From Paenibacillus sp. MAHUQ-63 (lineage in GTDB: Bacteria; Bacillota; Bacilli; Paenibacillales; NBRC-103111), in assembly GCF_028765165.1 (NCBI RefSeq), contig NZ_JARADB010000001.1, forward strand, positions 620,001-684,000: DNA of 64,000 bases, written 5' to 3'. Both the position numbers and the translations under genes were made by a program. This document shows positions 55,504-64,000 of the stretch, one piece after another (within the stretch, counting starts at the first letter, position 1; each line of letters starts with the position of its first letter). The notes under the pieces were generated by a model, which had not been told where the DNA came from, did not search any database, and saw nothing but the letters and a program-made list of their open reading frames with translations.

Positions 55504-55525
55504 TGAACTTATAGGAGGCTAAGCC

Positions 55526-56752
55526 ATGTCTACATATCACCCTTTAAGTGAAGCTCAAGCGATCGAATATGCCCGCCGCATTCCAAACTTGTTCCAGCCC
55601 GGCTCGGAGCTGACCAGCAACGAAATCGGCGACGGCAACCTGAATCTCGTATTCCGCATATCGGAGAAGGGCACAGGCCAAAGCATTATTTTGAAGCAAG
55701 CGCTGCCTTATGCCAAAGTCGTCGGCGAGTCCTGGCCGCTGACACTCGACCGGGCGCGTATCGAAAGCGAAGCGCTGCTCATCGAAGAAGGACTGGTCCC
55801 CGATCTCGTTCCTCATGTCTATGCGTATGACGCCGATCTTGCGCTGACGGTGATGGAAGATTTGAGCGACCATGTCATCATGCGCAGAGGATTGATCGAA
55901 CGGAACCAATATCCGTTATTCGCTGAACACATCGGCCGCTTCTTGGCGCACACACTGTTCTTCACTTCTGACTTAGGCAAGAACCAGCAAGAGAAGAAAA
56001 TTCAGCAAGGGCGCTTCATCAACCCTGAGTTGTGCAAAATTACCGAGGATCTGATCTTCGACGATCCATACCGCGACGCGGATACGAACAGCATCGAGCC
56101 GCATATCCGCGACGCCGCCGAGCAGCTGTGGGCCGACAGCGAGCTGCATTTGGAAGTGGCGATTCTCCGCCAGAAGTTTTTGACGAATGCGCAAGCTCTG
56201 CTTCATGGGGATCTTCATACGGGCAGCATCTTCATCAAACCCGATTCCACGAAAGTGATCGACCCAGAATTCGCCTACTATGGGCCAATGGGCTTCGATA
56301 TCGGCGCCGTGCTGGCGAACCTGATCTTGAACTATGCCGGCCAGGAAGGCTGGAGCCAGGATCAAGAGAGCCGCAAAGCTTACCGCGCGTACCTGCTGCA
56401 GACGGTGAAGGACGTCTGGACGCACTTCGAAGCCAATTTCCGCGCGCTCTGGAACGAACACGGCGTGGACCGCGTTTTCCGGACTCCGGGCTACCAGGAT
56501 CACTTCGTTCAGCAGCTGCTCCAAGATACCGTCGGCTTCACCGGGGCCAAAATGGTGCGCCGCATCGTAGGTCTCGCGCACGTAGCGGATATCGACAAAA
56601 TTGAAGACAGTGTGGCTAGAGAGCGCGCTCAGCGTTTGGCGTTAGCGATCGGCACCTCCCTCATCCGCACCCATCGTCAAGTGAGCTCCCTCGATGAGCT
56701 CCTGGCCATCGTCACCCAAGAATCAACTGTAGAAAGAGGATTTGTGCTATGA
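55526..56752 (+). CDS. mtnK: S-methyl-5-thioribose kinase
   Basis: MtnK phosphorylates methylthioribose in the methionine salvage pathway. The 408-aa kinase of the APH-like fold shows [19 protein letters not shown] (nucleotide loop), [15 protein letters not shown] (lysine), the catalytic [14 protein letters not shown], and [20 protein letters not shown] (metal-binding Asp). An AGGAGG site precedes the ATG. It overlaps mtnA by four bases, so the pair is coupled. Confidence 0.97.
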   Translation: MSTYHPLSEAQAIEYARRIPNLFQPGSELTSNEIGDGNLNLVFRISEKGTGQSIILKQALPYAKVVGESWPLTLDRARIESEALLIEEGLVPDLVPHVYAYDADLALTVMEDLSDHVIMRRGLIERNQYPLFAEHIGRFLAHTLFFTSDLGKNQQEKKIQQGRFINPELCKITEDLIFDDPYRDADTNSIEPHIRDAAEQLWADSELHLEVAILRQKFLTNAQALLHGDLHTGSIFIKPDSTKVIDPEFAYYGPMGFDIGAVLANLILNYAGQEGWSQDQESRKAYRAYLLQTVKDVWTHFEANFRALWNEHGVDRVFRTPGYQDHFVQQLLQDTVGFTGAKMVRRIVGLAHVADIDKIEDSVARERAQRLALAIGTSLIRTHRQVSSLDELLAIVTQESTVERGFVL

Positions 56753-57828
56753 CCCAACAACAAACAAGTCAGACCCTTGAGAACCAAGGCGCATTGCAGT
56801 CCTTGAAATGGAACGGCCAGCAGCTGGATCTGCTCGATCAACGCTTGCTGCCGGAAGAGATCGTGTATTTGCCGCTGGAGACGCCGATCGAGGTGTGGGA
56901 AGCGATCCGGCATTTGAAAGTGCGCGGCGCCCCGGCGATCGGCATCGCCGCTGCGTACGGCGTGTACCTCGGCGTTCGCGGCGTGGATGCCGGCGTGGAG
57001 GAGCTTCTGGCGGAAGTCCGGAAGCAGGCGGATTATTTGGCGACGTCGCGTCCGACGGCGGTGAATCTGTTCTGGGCGCTTGACCGGATGAGAGCGCAAG
57101 CGGACGCTTTGGCAGCAGCGGGTGTCAGCCCGGCTGACTTCAAGGCGGCGCTGCTCGAAGAAGCGCAGAAGATTCAAGCGGAGGATGAGGAGACGAACCG
57201 CTTGATCGGCGAACATGCGCTGACGCTGTTCGAGGACGGCTTCGGCGTGCTGACGCACTGCAACGCCGGCGGCTTGGCCACAGCCAAGTACGGCACGGCG
57301 TTAGCGCCGTTCTACTTGGCGAAGGAGCAGGGCATGAACCTGAAGGTGTTCGCGGACGAGACTCGTCCCGTGCTGCAAGGCGCGCGGCTCACAGCTTTCG
57401 AGCTGCAGCAGGCCGGCGTCGACGTGACGCTGATCTGCGATAACATGGCAGGCGCCGTCATGTCTAAGGGCTGGATCCAGGCGGTCATCGTCGGTACCGA
57501 CCGTGTAGCCGCTAACGGCGATGTGGCCAACAAGATCGGCACCTACAGCGTTGCCGTCTTGGCGAAGGCTCACGGCATTCCGTTCTACGTCGCCTGCCCG
57601 CTCTCAACGATCGATCTGAATACGCCGACCGGCGGAGACATTCCGATCGAAGAGCGTCATGAAGACGAAATTACGCAAGGCTTCGGCAAGCGCACCGCGC
57701 CGCAAGGCGTGAAGGTGTTCAACCCTGCGTTCGATGTGACCCCGAACGAGTATGTGACGGCGATCATTACGGAGAAAGGGATCGTGCGCGCTCCTTATAC
57801 CGAGAACCTGCGCAAGCTGTTCGAGTAA
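56749..57828 (+). CDS. mtnA: S-methyl-5-thioribose-1-phosphate isomerase
   Basis: MtnA turns methylthioribose-1-phosphate into methylthioribulose-1-phosphate. It belongs to the eIF2B-like family. [17 protein letters not shown], the catalytic cysteine in [15 protein letters not shown] and aspartate in [20 protein letters not shown] are all present. At 359 aa it is normal. Later salvage genes (mtnB, D, W, X) are not in the window. A strong terminator follows the stop. Confidence 0.97.
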   Translation: MTQQQTSQTLENQGALQSLKWNGQQLDLLDQRLLPEEIVYLPLETPIEVWEAIRHLKVRGAPAIGIAAAYGVYLGVRGVDAGVEELLAEVRKQADYLATSRPTAVNLFWALDRMRAQADALAAAGVSPADFKAALLEEAQKIQAEDEETNRLIGEHALTLFEDGFGVLTHCNAGGLATAKYGTALAPFYLAKEQGMNLKVFADETRPVLQGARLTAFELQQAGVDVTLICDNMAGAVMSKGWIQAVIVGTDRVAANGDVANKIGTYSVAVLAKAHGIPFYVACPLSTIDLNTPTGGDIPIEERHEDEITQGFGKRTAPQGVKVFNPAFDVTPNEYVTAIITEKGIVRAPYTENLRKLFE

Positions 57829-57835
57829 TGAATAA

Positions 57836-57878
57836 AGGCTGTTCCCGGCGCCATATGGCGCGGGAACAGCCTTTTTTG
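57836..57878 (+). terminator. Terminator of mtnK-mtnA
   Basis: A 12-bp stem AGGCTGTTCCCG with its complement, extended by GCGCC/GGCGC, is followed by six T residues. It ends at the stop codon of the convergent AraC gene. Confidence 0.92.
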
Positions 57879-58820
57879 TTATCCGTGCATGCGGTCACGG
57901 TACCGGTTCGGCGTCACGCCGTGTGCTTTCTTGAATACATAATGCAAATAATTGCTGGACGCAAACCCATTCTTTTCTGCGATCTTCTCAAGCGTCAGCG
58001 AGGTTTGCAGCAGCTCGGTGCATACGTGCTTCAGTCTGACTTGCTCCAGATATTCGCTGAACGAGATATTCGCCTGTTCCTTAAAAATACGCTGCAGCTG
58101 TCTGGAGGAAATTTGCAGCCTCTCGGCAACGCCCTCCAGGGTCAGCGGCCGGCGGAAATTGTCCTCGATGAACTGAACGGCAAGCCGATACCGGTAGCTC
58201 TTCATATCGCGAGCGGGCAGGTTCGGACCGTGCCGATCCGCTTTGTAGGCGCCGATCGTTCTCAGCAGCATTTGGATAATCGACTGCTTGATGAGGGTGT
58301 ACTGGCCGAGCGGGTTGTCCCGCCACGCTTCATACGCGACCAGAAAGCATTTCATCGCTTCCTGCCGGTCGAAGGCAGGCACATGCGGAAGCTCGCTTAA
58401 CTGCCGGATGCACGCATCCGCTTCCTGCAGCTCCCACGCTTCTCCCCACCCCGTGGCGCCATTCTCCGCGTCCCCTGCTTCGTCCAGCTTCACGAAATCG
58501 ACATGCAGGCACAGCTCATCCATCTTCTCCTGTTCATCCGCTTCCTGGCGATGGGAGACTCCCGGCGCCGTGACATACAGCATCCCTTCTTGTAAAGGAT
58601 AGGTGACGCCGTCCAGGATGACTTTGCCTTTGCCGCTGGGAATATAATGGATTTCAAACTCGGAATGATGATGGAAATCAATGATCGTACCGGCCGGAAA
58701 AGAGGTCAGATGGCAGCGCAGCACATGGATCCCATAAGAACCCCACCGAAACCGCAGATCCAGGCGGTCCAGGGCCATCGGATTTTCTAGCATAGGTTCG
58801 AAATAAAAGGGCTGGCTCAT
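57879..58820 (-). CDS. AraC-family transcriptional regulator
   Basis: The 313-aa regulator has an N-terminal cupin-type sensing domain (DFHHHSEFEIHYIPSGKGKV) and a C-terminal pair of helix-turn-helix motifs. These are LEGVAERLQISSRQLQRIFK and LEKIAEKNGFASSNYLHYVF, with the family end TPNRYRDR. The sensing domain probably binds a sugar or related small molecule. It is 31 bp upstream of a Gfo/Idh/MocA oxidoreductase gene on the same strand, a likely partner or target. An AAGGAGG site precedes the ATG. Confidence 0.9.
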   Translation of the reverse strand: MSQPFYFEPMLENPMALDRLDLRFRWGSYGIHVLRCHLTSFPAGTIIDFHHHSEFEIHYIPSGKGKVILDGVTYPLQEGMLYVTAPGVSHRQEADEQEKMDELCLHVDFVKLDEAGDAENGATGWGEAWELQEADACIRQLSELPHVPAFDRQEAMKCFLVAYEAWRDNPLGQYTLIKQSIIQMLLRTIGAYKADRHGPNLPARDMKSYRYRLAVQFIEDNFRRPLTLEGVAERLQISSRQLQRIFKEQANISFSEYLEQVRLKHVCTELLQTSLTLEKIAEKNGFASSNYLHYVFKKAHGVTPNRYRDRMHG

Positions 58821-58850
58821 GCTGTTCCTCCTTACTTGTCCTGCAGCCTG

Positions 58851-59870
58851 CTACTGAGCCAGAGAGTCTATGCGCACCTGCTGCTTCGACTGCGCGGAGC
58901 GGTTGGACGCTTCCATCAGCTTCGTTAAATCCACCGCAAGTTGAATATTCTCTGTCGCTTTGGTGCCATTAAGAATATGGGAAACCCATTGGCTGAATGC
59001 CGGCGGTTTGGCTGCCGGTCCGTTCTCGTAGACGATCCAGCTCGCGCTCGCTTCCGGCAGCTTCTTCGTGCGTAGCATCACTTTACCGTCATGCTCGGAG
59101 AACAGTACGCTTCCATCCGTGCCGTGAACTTCAATAACGAATGGGGAAACCGCATTGACGAAGCCGGCCTCTACGACGCCCAGCGCACCGTTGGCATACT
59201 GCAGCGTAGCCACGGCGTTATCTTCAACCTCGCGGCCTGTGACATAGCCGTAAGAAGCGCTTACAGCTTCCGGCAGCCCCAGGAACAGACGTGCCAAATA
59301 CATCGGGTGGCAGCCGAGGTCGATCAGCGCCCCGCCGCCGCACTGCTCGGCATTATAGAAATGCTGCGGCAGCCAACCGTTCGGGTTCGCTTCCGTAGAG
59401 ATACCGCCATTATGCGATAAACGGGTGCGAACGAGCGTAATCGGCCCCAGCAATTCCTTCTCGATAATTTCTTGAATCGCTAATGTATACGTTGGATTCA
59501 GGCGCGGCAATGAAACCGTCAGCGTGACGCCCGCTTCATTCACCGCGTCCAGAATCTCATTCACTTCATGTAAAGTCGGAGCAATGACTTTCTCCGTGAA
59601 AATGTGCTTGCCCGCTTTGGCAGCCGCAATCATCACATCACGGTGCATGTTGGTCGGCGTGTCGACGACGACAGCGTCAATGTCCTTATTGGCCAGCAGT
59701 TCATTCAGATCCGCATAGAAGGCAACACCGCGCTGCGCCGCTTCCGCTTGGCCGCGCTCCGGAATTTCATCCCATACGGCTACGATTTCCGTATCTTGGT
59801 GCTCCGTAACTTCTCTTGCATAGTCCTTCGCGTGCACGTGCCAAAAACTTAACATCGCTACTCTAATCAT
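58851..59870 (-). CDS. Gfo/Idh/MocA-family oxidoreductase
   Basis: This family oxidises or reduces sugars and inositols with NAD(P)H. The 339-aa protein has the N-terminal Rossmann fold, ending in HIFTEKVIAPTLHEVNEI, and a C-terminal beta-sheet domain with GGALIDLGCHPMYLARLFLG. Two oddities are visible: the usual GxGxxG loop is replaced by LSFWHVHAKDYA, and EKP is EKV. Some sub-groups of this family share these changes, so activity is still plausible. ATG at 59870 follows TTGGAGG. The substrate is unknown; the AraC gene lies upstream of its partner region. Confidence 0.88.
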   Translation of the reverse strand: MIRVAMLSFWHVHAKDYAREVTEHQDTEIVAVWDEIPERGQAEAAQRGVAFYADLNELLANKDIDAVVVDTPTNMHRDVMIAAAKAGKHIFTEKVIAPTLHEVNEILDAVNEAGVTLTVSLPRLNPTYTLAIQEIIEKELLGPITLVRTRLSHNGGISTEANPNGWLPQHFYNAEQCGGGALIDLGCHPMYLARLFLGLPEAVSASYGYVTGREVEDNAVATLQYANGALGVVEAGFVNAVSPFVIEVHGTDGSVLFSEHDGKVMLRTKKLPEASASWIVYENGPAAKPPAFSQWVSHILNGTKATENIQLAVDLTKLMEASNRSAQSKQQVRIDSLAQ

Positions 59871-59988
59871 GTTAACCTCCAAATAAGTGACTTGGCTTCA
59901 TTGTAACATGCCATAGCAGCCTGATAAATTTCGAATTAGCGACAGGCAAAGGTACAAAATAGCGACATCGTTTCGGTTCCATTCGGAA

Positions 59989-60849
59989 TTACTTGGCGAC
60001 AGGTACGGCGTTGTAGTACTCTTCCATCGTTACTTTTTTGGCCGCCATCTCCTTGGCTGCATCTACCCCAACATATCGAATATGCCAAGGCTCGTATTGA
60101 TAGCCGGTAATTTTCTCTTTCCCCTTGGGATATCGGATGATGAATCCGTACTCCGGCGCATGCTTCTCCAGCCAGACGGCTTCCTTCGTTCCGCCAAAGC
60201 AGTCGGACGCCGCACACTTCCCGTCGCTCCCCGACACATCAATGGCCAGTCCCGTTTCATGTTCACTCGTTCCAGGGACGGCGCTGTACGTCTTGGCTTT
60301 CTCCTCGCCGTCCTGCTGCACGTAGCGTTGGAACAACGCTTTCTGTGTTGCATACGAGCGGTAGGCCGATACGCCGGCAAGGTTGATACCGTCCTTCTTC
60401 GCTCCCTCGAACAGCTTCTCGATCGCCTCAGCCGCGACGCTGCGCATTTTGCGTTTCTCCACCTTCTCCTTGAATGTAAACGGAATATCCGGATAGACGA
60501 GATCCGTCGGCTCGTAGCTCGAAGGCAGAGCGAACTGCTTATTCACCAATACCGTTACGCTCTCCGGCTTCGCAATGACCTGCAGGCCATCGTTCTTGGC
60601 CGGTGGCTTTGCAGATGCAGCCGGGCTCTGAGACGGCTTGCTGCTCGCCGTGGTCTGCGGCGATGCCGATGCTCCTGCGGACGGGGCCGGGCTGGATGTC
60701 GCAGGCGGCATGGTTGCCGCAGCGGTAGGGACTGGCGTTGATGTCGCCGCAGGGCTGTTTGCCGCGTTCTCCTTTTGACTGCCGCAGCCGGCAGCTAATA
60801 TCGATATCGCCATCAGGAAGATTAGCGATAGTTTAGACTTTGTGCTCAT
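59989..60849 (-). CDS. VanY-like D-alanyl-D-alanine carboxypeptidase lipoprotein (M15)
   Basis: This exported lipoprotein trims peptidoglycan peptides. The lipobox AILAAGC gives an acylated cysteine near residue 22. A long Ala/Pro/Ser/Thr spacer (about 30-95) separates it from the M15B metallopeptidase domain. The zinc-site motif is GTSEHETGLAIDVSG, with a second histidine in YEPWHIRYVG. ATG at 60849 is preferred; an upstream in-frame TTG overlaps the GAGGAGG site. The substrate is inferred from family. Confidence 0.92.
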   Translation of the reverse strand: MSTKSKLSLIFLMAISILAAGCGSQKENAANSPAATSTPVPTAAATMPPATSSPAPSAGASASPQTTASSKPSQSPAASAKPPAKNDGLQVIAKPESVTVLVNKQFALPSSYEPTDLVYPDIPFTFKEKVEKRKMRSVAAEAIEKLFEGAKKDGINLAGVSAYRSYATQKALFQRYVQQDGEEKAKTYSAVPGTSEHETGLAIDVSGSDGKCAASDCFGGTKEAVWLEKHAPEYGFIIRYPKGKEKITGYQYEPWHIRYVGVDAAKEMAAKKVTMEEYYNAVPVAK

Positions 60850-60929
60850 GTTCGTAAAATGCCTCCTCAAGTTAACAAGCTATTCATGAAATAGACTTCA
60901 TGCACGGATGAAAAGTTTCAAAACAACGT

Positions 60930-60971
60930 AAAAAAGGCTGCGTTCAGCTTATGCGCCTAAATCGCAGCCTT
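60930..60971 (-). terminator. Terminator of metY
   Basis: AAGGCTGCG and CGCAGCCTT form a 9-bp stem with a 20-base loop, followed on the minus strand by six T residues. It lies about 65 bp after the metY stop. Confidence 0.8.
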
Positions 60972-61034
60972 CTCATATTTTATTCGCTATGCTGGATCGA
61001 TACAAGTTATAAAGTGCTTAATGGCAATTGCCCC

Positions 61035-62449
<1,415 letters not shown>

Positions 62450-62597
62450 TATATCACAGTGGGATATTTTTCTATACTAGTCTCGCTATTCTTTCTATAA
62501 ATCTATTAGGCGGTGTCACGGCTAACGGGGTAACGGTGTAAGGTCGGCGATCGCTTCAGCTAACAGACGGGTAACGAGCAGACGGCGGTCACGTTAG

Positions 62598-63655
62598 GCT
62601 AACGGACACAGCGGCCGTTATTCGGTCGATTTGGGCCGTTTTGGAATCGTAACGGACACCAGTGACGCTATTTGCTCTTCTGTGCTGCCATTTCGCCGAG
62701 AAATCGGCAAATAAGCGCACCGGTGTCCGCTAGATCGGTAACGGGGCTGGTTTCACTGTTTTAACGGCTCTGGTGTCCGTTAGCATGCCCCGTTTCCCGG
62801 CTTGCCGGGCGTGGTGCAGGACGGATCTGCCTTCCAGCGGTTCGTGCCAGGGCTAACGGACACAGCGGCCGTTATTCGGTCGATTTAGGCCGTTTTGGAA
62901 TCGTAACGGACACCAGTGACGTTATTTGCTCTTCTGTGCTGCCATTTCGCCGAGAAATCGGCAAATAAGCGCACCGGTGTCCGTTAGATCGATAACGGGG
63001 CTAGTTTCACTGTTTTAACGACTCTGGTGTCCGTTAGCATGCCCCGTTTCCCGGCTTGCCGGGCGTGGTGCAGGACGGATCTGCCCGGCGGCGGTTCGTG
63101 CCAAGGCTAACGGACACAGCGGCCGTTATTCGGTCGATTTGGGCCGTTTTGGAATTGTAACGGACACCAGTGATGTTATTTGCTCGTCTGTGCCGCCATT
63201 TCACGGAGAAATCGGCAAATAAGCTCACGGGTGACCGTTAGATCGGTAACGGGGCTGGTTTCACTGCTTTAACGGCTCTGGTGTCCGTTAGCATGCCCCG
63301 TTTCCCGGCTTGCCGGGCGTGGTGCAGGACGGATCTGCCCGGCGGCGGTTCGTGCCAGGGCTAACGGACACAGCGGCCGTTATTCGGTCGATTTGGGCCG
63401 TTTTGGAATTGTAACGGACACCAGTGATGTTATTTGCTCGTCTGTGCCGCCATTTCACGGAGAAATCGGCAAATAAGCTCACGGGTGACCGTTAGATCGG
63501 TAACGGGGCTGGTTTCACTGCTTTAACGGCTCTGGTGTCCGTTAGCATGCCCCGTTTCCGGCTTACCGGAACAGGCTTGCAGGACGGACCTGCCCGGCAG
63601 CGGTTCGTGCCACGGCTAACGGACACAGCGGCCGTTATTCGGTCGATTTGGTACC
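62598..63655. repeat. 254-bp tandem repeat array (about 4.2 copies)
   Basis: Units begin with GCTAACGGACACAGCGG at 62598, 62852, 63106, 63360 and 63615 (spacing 254, 254, 254, 255). Copies 3 and 4 are nearly identical; copies 1 and 2 differ at scattered positions. Each unit holds a hairpin with TAACGGACACC and GGTGNCCGTTA arms, a TTATTTGC/GCAAATAA inner arm, and a third TGTCCGTTAGCATGCC block. The 62521-62597 stretch is a degenerate lead-in. No gene is supported; identical small open frames in copies are repeat artefacts. Confidence 0.95.
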
Positions 63656-63691
63656 GTTAAGGACCAACCCGTCTTGCCGGACTACAAATAT

Positions 63692-63713
63692 AAAAAAGGA
63701 GCCAGCCGGCTCC
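63692..63713 (-). terminator. Terminator facing away from the 36-bp array
   Basis: GGAGCC (63698-63703) pairs with GGCTCC (63708-63713) around AGCC, followed on the minus strand by six T residues (63697-63692). The upstream sequence on that strand is the 36-bp repeat array, which has stops in every frame, so the transcript it ends is unknown. Confidence 0.75.
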
Positions 63714-63776
63714 TCCTCCATTTGCTATAATTATTCACCGTACTAAAGCAGCATCCAGCGCGAGAGTGTACTATAG

Positions 63777-64000
63777 AGCACTTCGAGCACTTCGAGCACT
63801 TAGTCACTTAGATCACCTCAGCCACTTACAGCACTCATACACTTCAGATCACCTCAGCCACTTACAGCACTCATACACTTCAGATCACCTCAGCCACTTA
63901 TAGCACCCATTCACTTCAGATCACCACAGCCACTTATAGCACTCATACACTTTAGATCACCTTAGTCACTTACAGCACTCATACACTTTAAATCACCTTA
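63777..64000. repeat. 36-bp tandem array built from 9-bp units, runs off window
   Basis: GATCACCT-type landmarks recur at 63811, 63847, 63883, 63919, 63955 and 63991, exactly 36 bp apart. Each 36-mer divides into four 9-mers with a CACTT-like core, and the left edge shows the bare 9-mer AGCACTTCG repeated (63777-63785, 63786-63794) and then AGCACTTAG. All six frames contain stops, so it is not a continuous repeat protein gene. Confidence 0.9.

Noticed and set aside
55330..55525. SAM (S-box) riboswitch before mtnK
   Set aside because: No S-box core sequences or terminator/antiterminator pair were found in the leader.
63034..63482. Two identical 64-aa frames (63034-63228 and 63288-63482)
   Set aside because: They are the same frame in adjacent 254-bp repeat copies, without ribosome sites; identity reflects duplication, not a gene family.
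63841..63900. Repeat protein with 12-residue units in the 36-bp array
   Set aside because: One frame is open for two units but meets a TAG in the next; all six frames close within a few units.
63777..64000. CRISPR array at the right edge
   Set aside because: The 36-bp period suits a CRISPR repeat, but there are no unique spacers; units follow each other directly.

Overview
The window looks like a chromosomal segment of an endospore-forming, moderately GC-rich Bacillota bacterium, most probably Paenibacillus or a close relative. The evidence is the sporulation gene content (ytrH/ytrI, cotJABC, ytvI, YheC/YheD ATP-grasp coat proteins, a GerPA/GerPF-type germination protein), the Firmicute suf order sufC-sufD-sufS-sufU-sufB, strong AGGAGG ribosome binding sites, and frequent TTG/GTG starts. 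No rRNA, tRNA, CRISPR array, prophage or intact insertion sequence was seen.

Layout. 1-5.4 kb (minus): accD (cut by the window edge), a 62-aa protein, a PgpA-family phosphatase and dnaE. 5.4-8 kb: sporulation membrane genes ytrH/ytrI under a sigma-E-like promoter, a YtpI-like protein, then convergent ytoI. 8-15.1 kb: flavin and redox enzymes (nitroreductase, luciferase-like monooxygenase, namA, a ferric-reductase-like membrane protein and apbE) and an acyltransferase. 15.3-22 kb: yheA and a tandem array of five YheC/YheD-type ATP-grasp genes behind a sigma-K-like promoter. 22-24.5 kb: a CDF metal exporter with a very long histidine-repeat N-terminus, its ArsR/SmtB regulator and operator, then repeats. 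24.5-30.5 kb: a germination protein, a HAD phosphatase, nagB-nagA, YdcF, cotJABC and a secreted NlpC/P60 hydrolase. 30.5-40 kb: ytvI, a CNNM/CBS transporter-like protein, the YfkAB radical SAM enzyme, an MMPL transporter, an HD-GYP protein, uppP and a YunD-type 5'-nucleotidase. 40-43.7 kb: a sulfite-oxidase-fold protein, a MoaD-MoaE fusion, a MoeB/ThiF adenylyltransferase and a second HD-GYP protein. 43.7-46.8 kb: a tightly coupled five-gene operon around a glutathionylspermidine-synthase-like ATP-grasp enzyme. 47-54 kb: an NlpC/P60 lipoprotein and the suf operon with a Fur-like site. 54-62.3 kb: a DUF1802 protein, a 56-aa membrane peptide, dps, mtnK-mtnA, AraC and Gfo/Idh/MocA genes, a VanY-like lipoprotein and metY. 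62.5-64 kb: gene-free DNA with a 254-bp tandem array and a 36-bp array that runs off the window.

Themes. Several genes belong to spore coat and cortex biology. Sulfur and Fe-S metabolism recurs (suf, mtnK/mtnA, metY, MoeB/MoaD-E). A family of large palindromic intergenic elements carrying TAACGGACAC arms occurs at three places and forms the unit of the 254-bp array. The best candidates for under-described biology are the five-gene YheC/YheD array, the ATP-grasp/DUF350 operon at 43.7-46.8 kb, the repeat family, and the histidine-repeat CDF transporter. All functional assignments come from reading motifs in the translated sequence; no database search was run.
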